In this document: positions 1 to 9,903 of the stretch, in pieces
Layout of the letters: the number at the start of each line of letters is the position of its first letter
Position numbering within the stretch: the stretch's first letter is position 1
NCBI RefSeq assembly: GCF_027595985.1
Contig: NC_073305.1
Span: 116,344,114-116,408,113, forward strand
DNA length: 64,000 nt
Reading direction: 5' to 3'
Origin: Sorex araneus
Taxonomy: Eukaryota; Chordata; Mammalia; Eulipotyphla; Soricidae
Notes under the pieces: generated by a model
What the model saw: the letters and a program-made list of their open reading frames with translations, nothing else
Database searches by the model: none
What the model was told of the DNA's origin: nothing
Made by a program: the position numbers and the translations under genes

Positions 1-63
1 AAGTGTAATAAACTTTTATATCTATCAGTCATAACTTCTGGGTATATAAGTAAATCAAATAAG

Positions 64-235
64 TTTCTGGGGCAGGGGATAGAGTTGAAAGAACTGGAAC
101 TCATGCCTTGCATACAGAACCCACAGGTCTGCTCCCTGGTACCACATGTGGCCCTGGGTGGGCCTCCAGCACCACCATGAGCATTGAAGCTTCAGGCCCA
201 TGCAGCCAGTGGCCTTGGGCCTTCTGAGCATTATT
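64..235 (+). mobile_element. degraded tRNA-derived SINE (possible)
   Basis: The stretch has the order expected of a SINE head: a GGGGCAGGGGATAGAG start, CATGCCTTGCATACAG, and CCTGGTACCACATGTGG. The match is loose and no flanking duplication is visible, so it could be an older family. Confidence 0.3.
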
Positions 236-404
236 TGTAAGTCTTCACTTCAGCCCCTGAAAGGGTCTGTCATCAAGGGGTTCAGCATCTCAACAGGGAA
301 GTTAAGAGAATAAACATACATATGGTAGTGAATGTTGGGTATGGACACTTGTTGGTGGGAGTGTGGACATGGGGTGGGTCAGGAAGAGCTTTGTAGTTGA
401 AGTT

Positions 405-609
405 TTTTTTTTTTTTTTTGTGTGTGTGTGTGTGTTTGCTTTTTGTGTCACACCTGACAATGCTCAGATGTACAGGGGTTCCTCCTGGCTTTGCACTCAG
501 GAATCACTCCTGGTGGTACTCAGGGGACCATATGGGATGCTGGGAATCGAATCCGGGTTGGCCGTGTGCAAGGAAAACACCCTACCTGCTGTGCTATCCC
601 TCCAGCCCC
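405..609 (-). mobile_element. SINE-A, complete, interrupted A-tail
   Basis: Head (CTCCAGCCCC, reverse strand) and tail (TTTGTGTCACACC) are both present. The 7 bp TSD TGAAGTT lies at 398-404 and 610-616. The poly(A) tail contains a short (TG)n run at 420-436, so the tail has begun to turn into a microsatellite. SINE-A is used here for the dominant 170 bp family; its pol III B box (GGTTCGATTCC type) reads on the minus strand near 545-555. Confidence 0.9.
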
Positions 610-616
610 TGAAGTT

Positions 617-1051
617 GCTTTTGAATTGAATTTTGCAAGAAGTGAGTTTCTCTAGACTTGGGAGAACTGGGTTCCACAGAAGGAAGAAGTCAAGTGTTAG
701 AGGGAATCACCCAGCAGAGGGCAGCACACAGCAGCTCTGCGAAGCCCTGAGTGTCTGCAGCCGAGGCCAGAAGGATGCTGTAGAATGACAGACAGTGAGG
801 GGGTGAGAGCAGAGGGTGAGATCTACGTACGCCCTTCAAAGCTCTTCCTGTCATGCTCTGGAGAGTGAATGGGAGGAGTGCTTGGCAATTTTGTTTTTTA
901 AATTATATGTATATAAAATTAAGATAAATAAATTTTATTTATATTAGTAAATATAAATAAATCACATATTATATATATTAGCTTTCCTTTTCTTCTTTCT
1001 GGTGCCTATGTGTGTTTGAAAGAGAGGGAGAGGAATACATTTGGTCACAAA
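617..1051. other. no recognisable feature
   Basis: Single-copy-looking sequence. The AT-rich part at 895-985 has no coding or repeat signature that I recognise. Confidence 0.5.
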
Positions 1052-1220
1052 TATATTTTCGGCCACACTTGGCAGTACTCAGGGACTATTTATTCCTGGC
1101 TCTGCACTCAGGAATTACTCCTGGCGGTGCTTGGGGAATCATGTAGGATAGCAGGCATGAAACCTGGGTTGCCTATGTATGAGGCAAGTGCCCTCCCCGC
1201 TGTACTATCTCTCCAACCTC
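1052..1220 (-). mobile_element. SINE-A, diverged
   Basis: Tail GGCCACACTTGG to head ATCTCTCCAACC is collinear with the family over its whole length. There are many substitutions and no TSD is evident. Confidence 0.8.
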
Positions 1221-1659
1221 TTTGGCACCTTTGAACTGCCCTTGTCTTCCTCAGGAATGAGGGTGAGCATCATTGTTTTAAAAGTCCTATATAAATATTT
1301 GGTGATATATTTCACAAGGACTATAATCAATATGGTATTGATTTTAATTCTGTTCTCTGAAAAGCCACATGGGAAAAAGAAAGTCTTCCTGGCCATTGTA
1401 AGATACAATGAATGTTGACTATAATGCTTCTCAGTTGGGAAAGAGAAAATGATACCTGCTTTACCCAGTGCTCCTGATGGTGCTTTTCATTCATGGTGTT
1501 GATAAAGAATGAGTTCCTCTACCCCAGTTTTATCTTGCTACTGAAGGCTTAGAGACATTGCTCTATGCATTAAAGTCGATCTTGCCAAGGAATCAGCCTA
1601 TGTGGCTTATTTCCTACTGAGTGTCAAACTGATACTCATTTCTTTCTCTGTTTCTGATT

Positions 1660-1797
1660 TTGGGGGAGCTACATCTGGTCGTGCTGTGTTTAGGGCATAC
1701 TCCTGGCTCTGTGCTTAGGGATCATTCCTGGTGAGGGTCAGGGGACAGTAATGGAGTGCTAGGAATCGAACCTCCAGTTGTACCATCTCTCTATCCT
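1660..1797 (-). mobile_element. SINE-A, old, truncated
   Basis: ACTCCTGGCTCTGTGCTTAGGGATCATTCCTGG and TAGGAATCGAACC place it in the family. The stretch between B box and A box is shortened. Confidence 0.7.
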
Positions 1798-1999
1798 TGT
1801 TCTCTGCATTTGTGAAAGAACTAGGACAATCGTTTTCATTTCCCTTTCCTGTTACTGCCTTCCCTGTGAGAGGAGCCTTTGAATCGAGAGAACTGAGGGG
1901 GAGAGAGCAGTGTTTAGTTAAGGTTGATGTTCTTGATCCTTTAGATCATCCTTCAGGAGAGACCAACTATTGTGAACAGCATGAATGTGTGTGGGAATT

Positions 2000-2136
2000 T
2001 TTTGGGGGGGCCACACCTAGTGGTGTTCCAGCCTTACCCCTGGCTCTGCACTCAGAGATCACTCCTGAGTGTTCAAGGGACCACATGGCATGCTGAGAGA
2101 TCAAACTCACGTTGAACCAAACCCCTGTTCCCAGTG
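2000..2136 (-). mobile_element. SINE-A, old
   Basis: GGCCACACCTAGTGGTG through GGGACCACATGGCATGCTGAG. The head is eroded beyond recognition after position 2136. Confidence 0.65.
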
Positions 2137-2179
2137 TATTTAGAATCTGTCTCTGGGAGCCCAAAATGATAGTACACAT

Positions 2180-2330
2180 GTAGAGTGCTTGCCTTGCACG
2201 CAGCCAACCTGAGTTAGATCCTTGGTACTCTATATAGTCCCTAAACTCCTCCAGGAGTGATCCCTAAGCACCGAGCCAGGAGTAAGCCCTGAGCACCTCT
2301 GGGCGTGAACCAAAACCAAACAAACAATCA
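2180..2330 (+). mobile_element. SINE-A, 5' truncated
   Basis: It starts within the head at AGTGCTTGCCTTGCACG and runs through GAGCCAGGAGTAAGCCCTGAG to an A-rich CCAAAACCAAAC tail. Confidence 0.8.
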
Positions 2331-2365
2331 GCTCTGAGAACAAGTGTAAACCACATACTTGGTTC

Positions 2366-2538
2366 TGGTTTTTGTTTTTGTTTGAGACCACACCCCAAAG
2401 TGCTCAGAGCTTACTCCTGGCTCTGAGCTCAGGGAATCACTCCTGGCAGGGGACCCTAAAGGGGGCCAGGGATAGAACCAGGTTGACTGTGTACAGGCAA
2501 GTAAGTGTTTTCCCTGCTTTACTATTTCTACAGCTCCT
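2366..2538 (-). mobile_element. SINE-A, old
   Basis: Tail GAGACCACACCCC to head CTATTTCTACAGCTCC, with indels in the body. Confidence 0.7.
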
Positions 2539-2552
2539 TAAAGTTAAGTTTA

Positions 2553-2723
2553 GGGGGCTGGAGCAATAGTACAGTGGGTAGGGCATTTGCCTTTCACACG
2601 GCTGACCAGGCTGACTTGGCATCCCATATGGTCCCCCAAGTACCACCAGGAGTAATTCCTGAGCACAGAGCCAGGAATAACCCCTGAGCATCACTGGGTG
2701 TGACCCAAAAAAGTTAAAAAAAA
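2553..2723 (+). mobile_element. SINE-A, complete with TSD
   Basis: It starts GGGGGCTGGAGCAATAGTACAG and ends GTGTGACCCAAAAAAG plus a short A-tail. The 9 bp TSD TTAAGTTTA lies at 2544-2552 and 2724-2732. Confidence 0.92.
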
Positions 2724-2799
2724 TTAAGTTTAAAAAATAACTCATTTTATCCCCTCCTCCTATCTTCTTTCCCTTTGACTTTCTCCCTCACCTTCTCTT

Positions 2800-2976
2800 T
2801 TTTTTTTCTTTTTGCTTTTTGGGTCACACCTGGCAATGCACAGGGGTTACTTCTGGCTCTGCCCTCAGGAATTATTCCTGGCAGTGCTCAGGGGACCATA
2901 TGGGATGCTGGAATCGAACCCGGGTCGGCCCTGTGCAAGGCAAATGCTCTACCCACTGTGCTATCGCTCCAGCCCC
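2800..2976 (-). mobile_element. SINE-A, complete with TSD
   Basis: Near-consensus copy. It is flanked by TCCCTCACCTTCTCTT (2784-2799) and TCCTCTACCTTCTCTT (2977-2992), a 16 bp duplication with two mismatches. Confidence 0.92.
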
Positions 2977-2992
2977 TCCTCTACCTTCTCTT

Positions 2993-3608
2993 GGCTGTGA
3001 TGATGGGCATCACACCGCGCCTAGCTGTGGGGCTCCACGTCTCCTGTGCCCTGCAGCCGCCACACAGCAGGTTGACGTGCTTGGCCCTGGCTGAGAAGCT
3101 CACCAGGGTTCGCGCAGTTCTTTCATTGCGGAGATCACACCTGTGTGCACTGGCGCTGGGCTTGTTACCTGAGGTGTGCAAATTATAGCGGTGGTGCTGG
3201 CCAGCAGAGGCATGGAGCTCACCCAGCATGGGCCAGCCCTGCCCTTCCTGGCTGGGATGCTAGTACAGCCTTTGAGTTGTGCTCACAGGGGCTGCACCTT
3301 GTTTGTGCTTGCGATGCTGGGGATCACAGCCAGCAGAGCAGCCAGCTCACCATGAGACATGTGGATACTCAGGATGTGGAGTCATGACCGTGCATCTGTT
3401 AGGCTGGACTGGGAACCTCCGCAGCATTACTGCTCCAGGGCCCCTGTGTTGTAGCTGCTGCTGCTGTGTGGTCCTCAGGCTGGAAGACTTTCTGGGCGTT
3501 GGTGCTCACACATTCAGCTGTGGTTTCTGCCAGGAAGTGCATGTTAGGGTGTGGTGTTTGCACATACTTGGTCCTGGCCGATGTGGTGGTACTTGCACGT
3601 GTGCTTAC
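2993..3608. repeat. degenerate internally repetitive block, part 1
   Basis: Loosely repeated phrases such as GCGATGCTGGGGATCACAGCCAGCAG, GGTGCTGGCCAGCAGAGG, GTGCTCACAGGGGCTGCACC and TTGGTGCTCACACATTC recur at irregular spacing. This looks like a decayed tandem array or an old element that I cannot name. It appears to continue at 4207-4440 once the three intervening SINEs are ignored. Confidence 0.4.
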
Positions 3609-3622
3609 TGGGGTTATACTCT

Positions 3623-3801
3623 CTCTTTTCTTTTTCTCTTTTTGGGTTACACCCGGCGATGTACAGGGGACTCTCCTGGCTCATGCACTCAGGAATTACC
3701 CCTGGCGGTGCTCAGGGGAACATATGGGATCCTGAGATTCAAACCCAGGTCGGCTTCATGCAAGGCAAATGCCCCACCTGCTGTGCTATCACTCCAGCCC
3801 C
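3623..3801 (-). mobile_element. SINE-A, complete with 14 bp TSD
   Basis: TGGGGTTATACTCT is repeated exactly at 3609-3622 and 3802-3815. First of three SINEs stacked in the same orientation. Confidence 0.93.
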
Positions 3802-3815
3802 TGGGGTTATACTCT

Positions 3816-3995
3816 TTTTTTGATTTTTGTTTGTTTGTTTGTTTTGGGTTCACATCCAGTGTCTCAGGACTTACTCCTGGCTCTGCACTCAGGAATCACT
3901 CCTAGCAGGCTTAGGGGACCCCGTGGGGTGCCCGGAATCAAACCCAGGTCAGCCTTAGGCAAGGCAAACACTTGCTGTAGTATCTTTCTGGCCCT
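3816..3995 (-). mobile_element. SINE-A, diverged
   Basis: GTTTTGGGTTCACATCC tail, with a (TTTG)n segment in the A-tail. The A-box region is shortened near 3966-3985. Confidence 0.8.
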
Positions 3996-4019
3996 ACACT
4001 CTTTATTATTTATTTATTT

Positions 4020-4199
4020 ATTTATCTATCTACTTTTGCTTTTTTGGGTCACACCTGGTAATGTTCAGGGATTACTCCTGGCTCTGCACTAGGAATTAAT
4101 CCTAACAGTGCTCACTGGGCCACATGGGATGCCGGGGATCGAACCCAGTTGGCTGCATGCCAGGGAAATGCTCCACCTGCTGTACTATCACTCCGGCCC
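4020..4199 (-). mobile_element. SINE-A, complete
   Basis: GGGTCACACCTGGTAATG through ATCACTCCGGCCC. The flanks CCCTACACTCTTTATTATTT and GCCCTACACTTATTATTATT resemble each other and are probably a worn TSD. Confidence 0.88.
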
Positions 4200-4206
4200 A
4201 GCCCTA

Positions 4207-4440
4207 CACTTATTATTATTACACATATTCTGATTTGGTGCCCACACGTCTGCTCCTCAGGGACCGCGCCTCTTGGCTGTAACATATCTTTAGTAGTGGT
4301 GCTCACTGAGGGTTGCACACTTGTGATTTGCACACACTTGTTTGTGGAGTGGCTGGAAGTCACTTGCGGTATCAGGGGTCTCAGGCAGCCCTGCCAAGAT
4401 TGGATTTGGGGTACCAGAGGTTTAACTTGGGCTTTCTAAG
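4207..4440. repeat. degenerate internally repetitive block, part 2
   Basis: Similar in wording to 2993-3608 (GGTGCCCACACGTCTGCTCC, GTGGTGCTCACTGAGGGTTGCAC). Its edge is consistent with having been joined to position 3608 before the SINEs arrived. Confidence 0.35.
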
Positions 4441-4471
4441 CCACTAAACTTTTGTTTCAAGTTCTCCTCCT

Positions 4472-4640
4472 TGGTACTGAAGTGATACTACAGCAGGTAG
4501 GCATTTGTCTTGCACATAGCCAACCGGGGTTCCATCCCTGGCACTCCATATGGTCCCCCGAACAATGCCAGGAATAATTCCTGAGTGCAGAGCCAGGAGT
4601 AAGCCCTAAGCATCGCTGAATGTGGCCTGAAAACCTAAAA
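4472..4640 (+). mobile_element. SINE-A, diverged
   Basis: Head GGTACTGAAGTGATACTACAGCAGG to tail GTGGCCTGAAAACC. Possible worn TSD GTTCTCCTCC / GTTCCCCTCC at the edges. Confidence 0.8.
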
Positions 4641-4679
4641 CAAAAAACGTTCCCCTCCTCTTTTGATGGAGGAGGACTT

Positions 4680-5005
4680 TGGCTGCCCCTCATGGTGCTC
4701 AGGAACTATTTGTAGCTCACAGTTGATTATTTTATTTTTTTGGTTTTTGGGTCATACCTGGCGATGCTCAGGACTGACTCCTGGCTCTGCACTCAAGAAT
4801 AACTCCTGGTGGTGCTCAGGGGACCACATGGGATGCTGGGAATCAAACCCGGGTTGACTGTGTGCAAGGCAAATGCCCTACCTGCTGTGCTATTGCTCCA
4901 GCCCCTCACAGTTGATTCTTGATGGTACTTTGGTGACCAGACTCTGTTGGGGATTGAATCCAGGCCTTCTGCATGCAAAGCATGAGCTCCAGCCCTCATT
5001 GACCT
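4680..5005 (-). mobile_element. old SINE-A split by a younger SINE-A
   Basis: The halves at 4680-4728 and 4905-5005 (GGCTGCCCCTCATGGTGCTC and TGGGGATTGAATCCAGGCC ... GAGCTCCAGCCC) are one degraded element. The insertion at 4729-4904 breaks it. Confidence 0.6.
4729..4904 (-). mobile_element. SINE-A, complete with 13 bp TSD
   Basis: CTCACAGTTGATT is repeated exactly at 4716-4728 and 4905-4917. It is inserted inside an older SINE. Confidence 0.94.
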
Positions 5006-5028
5006 ATCTCTCAACTACACCCTTCCTT

Positions 5029-5206
5029 TTATTTTTAATTCTGATTATTTGGGGGCACACCTGGATATATTCAGGGCTTATTCTTAGTTTGGCAGTCAGG
5101 GATGTCTCTTGAAGTGCTCAGGGGCCATATGTGGTGCTGGAGAGCAAACCTGGGTTAACCACATGCAAGGCAAGTGCCTTAAGCCTGTACTATCTCTCTG
5201 GCCCCC
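5029..5206 (-). mobile_element. SINE-A, old
   Basis: GGGGGCACACCTGGATATATTC to TATCTCTCTGGCCCCCCC. Confidence 0.78.
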
Positions 5207-5217
5207 CCTTTCTACTG

Positions 5218-5330
5218 TTCATTTGTTTTGGGGCTGAAACTGTTAGTGCTCAGGGATCACTCCTGATGGGACTCAGGGGAACCATATGTGGTGCTGGGGA
5301 TGGAACCTGCCCTATCACACTAGCCCCTCA
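5218..5330 (-). mobile_element. SINE-A, old, internally deleted
   Basis: Body motifs GTGCTCAGGGATCACTCC and CATATGTGGTGCTGGGGATGGAACC are present. Most of the tRNA-like head is missing. Confidence 0.65.
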
Positions 5331-5459
5331 TGTGGGAGGGTCTTAAACTCAGTATTAATAACAAGGATTTGGAGGGTATTTGTAAAGTGGATTGCTATCA
5401 GTTATTGAACCTTTGACAGAGAAGTCATATAATAATTCCCAAAGGTAGTCTAAGGAGGA

Positions 5460-5600
5460 GGGAGAGGGATGTGGCTCAAGGAATAAAACACAAGCCTTGC
5501 AGACAAGGCCCTAAGTTCTGGGCCAGGGGCTGCATGGCCCGCTTAGTACCACTGGGGGTAGCCTGGCCTCTGACCCTGGCCTCTGACCCTGTCCCATCCT
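5460..5600 (+). mobile_element. older tRNA-like SINE, different head
   Basis: GGGATGTGGCTCAAGG ... CAAGCCTTGCAGACAAGGCCCTAAGTTC resembles a tRNA-derived head distinct from SINE-A (GTGGCTCA instead of ATAGCACAG). A short tandem CTCTGACCCTGGC(CT) follows at 5570-5590. Confidence 0.4.
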
Positions 5601-5701
5601 TTGAGGAAAGATACCCACTTTATTGAGGACCCAGCTGATCTAGACAGTGCCAGAGGTTCCTGCCTGTAATTGTAATTATTCCTGTTTTAAGGGTAAGTCA
5701 G

Positions 5702-5862
5702 GACCCAGGGAGATAGTACGGTGTTTGTCTTCATGTGGCCGACTCAAGTCAATCTCCATAATCCCATATAGTCCCCTGAGCACTGCCAGGAGTAATTTCT
5801 GAGTGCAGAGCCAGGAGTAACCCCTGAACAATGCTGGCTGTGACCCAAAAAGCAAAAAAAAG
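5702..5862 (+). mobile_element. SINE-A
   Basis: CCAGGGAGATAGTACGG through GTGACCCAAAAAGCAAAAAAAAG. Part of the A-box to B-box interval is lost. Confidence 0.85.
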
Positions 5863-5886
5863 TAAGTTGATTATTGACTTTCCTTT

Positions 5887-6092
5887 GTTTGGTTGGTTTT
5901 TGGGGCCACACTCTGCAGTACTCGGGTGTTTTTATTTTTATTTTTTTGCTTTGTGTTTGAGTCACACCGGTATTGTTCATGGGCTATCTTGAATGTACTT
6001 TGGGGTACTCCTGGGGGTGCTGGGGCTCGAACCCAGACCTCCTGCATACAAAACTTGAGCTTAGCCCTCTCAGGTAGGTATCTCCCTGCCCT
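5887..6092 (-). mobile_element. two old SINE-A pieces
   Basis: 5887-5927 is a tail-end fragment (TTTTTGGGGCCACACTCTGCAGTACTC). 5930-6092 is a second diverged copy (GAGTCACACCGGTATTG ... CTCCCTGCCC). Confidence 0.6.
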
Positions 6093-7271
6093 GCAGCTGT
6101 TTTTTGGTCTGGATTCCTGTATTCAGACATAGAGTTCCAGAGGGTGGACAGGAATGACTTTTGCATGTCTTTACCATCTATTGCCTTTGCTTTCTATCTC
6201 TTCCAGAACATGCTTCTAGAACTTTCATCTATTATGAAAAAATAACACAGTTCTCGGAGGAGGAAAACAGAACCAGGAATAGGCGGCATCCCTGGGAGAA
6301 GCAGTTGTCAGCTCCAGCAATGAAGATGCGGACACTTCTATCCTCAGAAACGCTCTGGGCTGTGCACGGGGAGCCCCTTCCCGGGGGCTACTCTGCCTCT
6401 TTCTGTGTCCCCTGCCCACACTGTTGCTCCAGTGAAAACCCCAGGGCTGGAGACTGTGTTTGGATCCTGAGCAAGGGCTCGGGATTGCCCTGAGACTCTC
6501 AGCCTGGGCTCCAACAGGCTTCCTGTGTCATGAGACCACTCATTCTCTTCTTGTCTCTCGATCATTTCCTGGGGTGAACCAGCTGGGCTTTGGCTCCTAG
6601 ATGCCAGGCATCAAAATATGGCTTAGGGCACTGCCTGCAGCACCAGCCTTCATTCTGCTAGGATCATGCTGGGACTATGGGCCCACAGGCCTCTTGCAGT
6701 GGGAGTCGGGAGTAGGGGGGAGACTGAAGCCAGCACCTCTTCCACACACCCCTGCCTTCCCTGAGGCACCTCTGGGTGCCTCATCACCCAGAAGGCATAA
6801 GCTCTCATTAGCCCATGTTAAGCTGGTTGTTACTGGCCAAGTTCTGAGAACTCTAGAGATGTGCCGCATTCCCAAGGCAAGAGCCACTTAGCTCCTCATT
6901 CCACAGGCAGACTGACCCCCAGCCCTGGCTATTGACCTTTGGTGCCAAGTTTCACGGCTGGGAATCATCTGTGTCCTGTGAGATAAAATTTAAACTCCTC
7001 AGCTTGGAGCACAAAGCTTTCCTGTGCTGACCCCTACCTGCCTTCTTCTCTTCTTGTGCTTCCTAACTCAGCTGCTGCTTGCTGTCAAAGCTTTGTGCAA
7101 CTTTGCCCTTTCTCTTTAATACAACCCCCGCCCCCCTGCAAATTTAGTAGGACTCTCTATTGTTAGGAAAAGCTAAACATATTAGGTTGAGCCTTATTGT
7201 TTGGAGGATGAGACAACCTCTTCCTGGTTGCTTTCTACTGACTCTGATTGGTCCAATGCAGGAGCCCTTAG
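6093..7271. other. unique 3' flanking sequence
   Basis: About 1.2 kb with no SINE or LINE that I recognise and no convincing ORF. It is unusually repeat-poor for this flank. Confidence 0.5.
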
Positions 7272-7286
7272 AACACTGACATTGAG

Positions 7287-7313
7287 CCCAGAAAGGAGGT
7301 GGGGGGGGAAGGG

Positions 7314-7412
<99 letters not shown>

Positions 7413-7655
7413 GCAGGCAGGCAGGCAGGCAGAGAGAGAGAGGGAGGGAGGGAGAGGGAGAGAAATACCTACCATAGAGGCAGGCAGGGAGTAGGGGGTG
7501 ATGGGAGGGAAATTGGGGAACACTGGTGCTGGGAAATATACACTGGTGGAGGGATGGGTGTTGAAACACTATGACTGTAACCTAATCATGAACTGCTTTG
7601 TAAGAATCCATCTCACAGCAATTCAATAAAAAGTAAAAAATTTAAAAAACCCAAA
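7287..7655 (+). mobile_element. LINE-1 3' end with expanded GA tract
   Basis: The stretch after the microsatellite (GGGTGTTGAAACACTATGACTGTAACC ... CAATTCAATAAAAAG) matches the L1 3'UTR ends at 28480-28705 and 44160-44355, including the terminal AATAAA and A-tail. Probable TSD AACACTGACATTGAG (7272-7286) and AACACCAGCATTGAG (7656-7670) with three mismatches. It is strongly 5' truncated. Confidence 0.8.
7316..7455 (+). repeat. (GA)n / (ACAG)n / (GCAG)n compound microsatellite
   Basis: An uninterrupted GA dinucleotide runs to 7396, then tetranucleotide ACAG and GCAG units, then GA and GGGA units. It sits at the place where other L1 copies in this window have a short GA run. Confidence 0.97.
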
Positions 7656-7670
7656 AACACCAGCATTGAG

Positions 7671-7983
7671 AAGCCCCCCTAGTCCCCTGCCAGACAGCAC
7701 CAGCTCTCGGAGAGTGTGTGGTAGAGCTCTGGCCTTTGCTCCTCACCACCTTATAAAACACACCCAAAGACGTTTCCCGCTGTCTTTCTCCATGTTCTTC
7801 ATGTGCCCCTCTGTGGCGTGTGCTGGCTGTTCTCCCTGATGAGGTATGATGAACCTGGGAAAGGACTAGCATGGGGATGAGCAGTTCTGTTGCTCCTCAC
7901 CCCACCCCCCTGCCCCCGCCCAGACATCAAGCAGAACCACCGAAGCTCATCTTCATCATCATCAGCCCGTGCTGGGGGCCATT
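7671..7983. other. no recognisable feature
   Basis: GC-moderate unique sequence between an L1 end and a SINE. Nothing supportable was seen. Confidence 0.4.
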
Positions 7984-7996
7984 CTTCCCAACTTGT

Positions 7997-8137
7997 TTGC
8001 TCAGGGGTTACTCCTGGCTCTGCACTCAGGAATTACTCCTGGCGGTGCTCGGGGAACCATACGGGATGCTGGGGATTGAACCCAGGTCAGCTGCATGCAA
8101 GGCAAACGCCCTACCGGCTATGCTATCGTTCCAGCCC
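7997..8137 (-). mobile_element. SINE-A, tail-less, with 13 bp TSD
   Basis: CTTCCCAACTTGT is repeated exactly at 7984-7996 and 8138-8150. The element lacks its last ~30 bp and any A-tail, starting directly at TTGCTCAGGGGTTACTCC, although the TSD is intact. Confidence 0.92.
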
Positions 8138-8401
8138 CTTCCCAACTTGTCTAACTGCCGGTAAAGCCTCCCTCATCTTCACTGTTCCTGTGCTTCTTTC
8201 TTCTAGGACTCCCGCACACCACAACATGCCGCCGCCCGCTGGGGACCCAGGGCATGGGAGGCGGTCTCAGCACTTCCCCCCAGCCACCCTGCACTCACCA
8301 GGCCTCCGCCCAACTCTATTATGGAGATTTTGGACACCATTCTGGGGGTCAATGATAGTTTTGTTTGCAAAAGAGGATCATAATCGATGTTTCTTTTACT
8401 T

Positions 8402-8406
<5 letters not shown>

Positions 8407-8452
<46 letters not shown>
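8407..8452. repeat. (TG)n microsatellite
   Basis: Uninterrupted TG run at the tail end of the next SINE, probably grown from its A-rich tail. Confidence 0.96.
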
Positions 8453-8455
<3 letters not shown>

Positions 8456-8590
8456 GGCAAAGTCAGTGGTGCTTAGGGTTTACTCCTGGCTCTGTGCTCA
8501 GGGGATCATTCCTGATGTGTTCAGGATGTTGGGGATCGAACCCAGGTCAGTAATCAGCAAGGCAAACATCCTACCACTGTACAATTACCC
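8453..8590 (-). mobile_element. SINE-A, old
   Basis: GTGGTGCTTAGGGTTTACTCC to CATCCTACCACTGTACAATTAC. Tail lost to the TG run. Confidence 0.75.
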
Positions 8591-8610
8591 CTCTTCTAAT
8601 GTGATATTTT

Positions 8611-8770
8611 CTTTTTTTTTTTTTTTGGCGGAGGTGGAGGGCACAGGGCTTCCTCTTGGCTCAGCTCAGGGGTTATTGAGGCTGGTGCTCAGGGAACCCT
8701 GTGTGGTGTCTAACATTGAACCTGGGGCAGCCGGCATGTGAGGCAAGGGTCTTATTCACTGTATTATATC
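8611..8770 (-). mobile_element. SINE-A, old
   Basis: Poly(T) then GGGCACAGGGCTTCCTC ... GAACCTGGGGCAGCCGGCATG. Heavily substituted. Confidence 0.65.
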
Positions 8771-8779
8771 TGTTGTTGT

Positions 8780-8968
8780 TTTATTTTTCCAGTCATTGTT
8801 GTTTTGGGTTACTCCCAGCAGTGCTTAGGACTTACTCCTGGCTCTGCACTCAGGGATCACTCCAGGCAGGGTTCAGGGGACCCTATGTGGTGTGAGGATT
8901 GAACCCAGGTCAAATCCAGGCTGACTTCGTGCAAGACACCTTACCCTATGTACTATCACTTTGTCCCC
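8780..8968 (-). mobile_element. SINE-A, old, small internal duplication
   Basis: GTTTTGGGTTACTCCCAGC to ATCACTTTGTCCCC. CCCAGGTCAAATCCAGGCTGAC shows a partial repeat of the B-box side. Confidence 0.75.
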
Positions 8969-9182
8969 CGCCCCCTCCATTGGTATTTCTTATTTCTAGA
9001 AAGCACCTTCTGTCGAAGGGGAGTGCCTCATTACAGAAGGTGTTGGGACAGGCTTGCTGTGACCTTAAGTTTCTATGTCAATGAGATTCCAGATCTTTGA
9101 CTAGTTTTTCTCAGTGTGTCTGAGATTAGCATCACTGTGAGATTAGCATAGAATCAGTAACCTCGTTACTCAGGGCAGGAGA

Positions 9183-9355
9183 GAAGGGAGGCTATAGCAG
9201 GTAGTGTGCTTATCTTATCTGTGATCAACTCTGGTTTGATCCCCGGCACCACATAGGATCTCCTGAGCCCTGCCAGGAGTGATTCCTGAGCACAGAACCA
9301 GGAGTAAGTCCGAGCACTGCTAGGTGTGGTCCCAAACCCCCAACTCAAAACCCAA
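9183..9355 (+). mobile_element. SINE-A, old
   Basis: GGGAGGCTATAGCAGGTAG to GTGTGGTCCCAAACCCCC. Confidence 0.75.
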
Positions 9356-9737
9356 AGCAGAACAGATCACCCATTGTGGGTGGGCATCATCGACTCTGTT
9401 GTGGGTTTGAGATAGAGTGATATAGGAAGGGAGAATTTGCTCTCTTCCTGCTTGAGCGAGGACATGGATCTTCTCCTGCCCTCAACTTGAGAAGTGATAT
9501 CAGTGACTCTATGGTTCTAAGAACCACACCACAATGCTACCAGCTGTCTTGCCCCTCCCCCCCACCCGAGCTTGCAAAAGGTACAGCTTTCTTACTTGTA
9601 ATCAATCTCTTTTTAGTGATGGCATCTATTTGTCCTCTCTTATCTCCCACGGTTCTGTCTCTCTGAAGAACTTTCACTAATATACCCGGGACAGTGTAGA
9701 AGAAAATCCCACATTGGCCAGGTTTGGTCTGTGCCTT
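9356..9737. other. no recognisable feature
   Basis: Unique-looking flank sequence with no supportable element. Confidence 0.4.
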
Positions 9738-9903
9738 TGTAGTTTTGGGGGCCACACCCGGCTATACTCAGGGGTTACTCCTGTATTTGCACTAAGGAAT
9801 CACTGCTGGTAGACTCCAGGGACCATATGGACACCAGAGATTAAACCTGGGTCAGATGTGTGCCAGGTAAGCACCCTAGCTGCTGTGCCATATCCCTGGC
9901 CCT
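9738..9903 (-). mobile_element. SINE-A, old
   Basis: TTTTGGGGGCCACACCCGGC to CATATCCCTGGCCC. Confidence 0.78.

Noticed and set aside
7144..7574. Ser-Leu and Arg-Glu repeat frames on both strands
   Set aside because: Produced by the GA microsatellite in the L1 3'UTR.
7890..8741. 283-codon open frame
   Set aside because: It runs through a SINE, a TG microsatellite and further SINEs; the peptide is SINE translation, not a protein.
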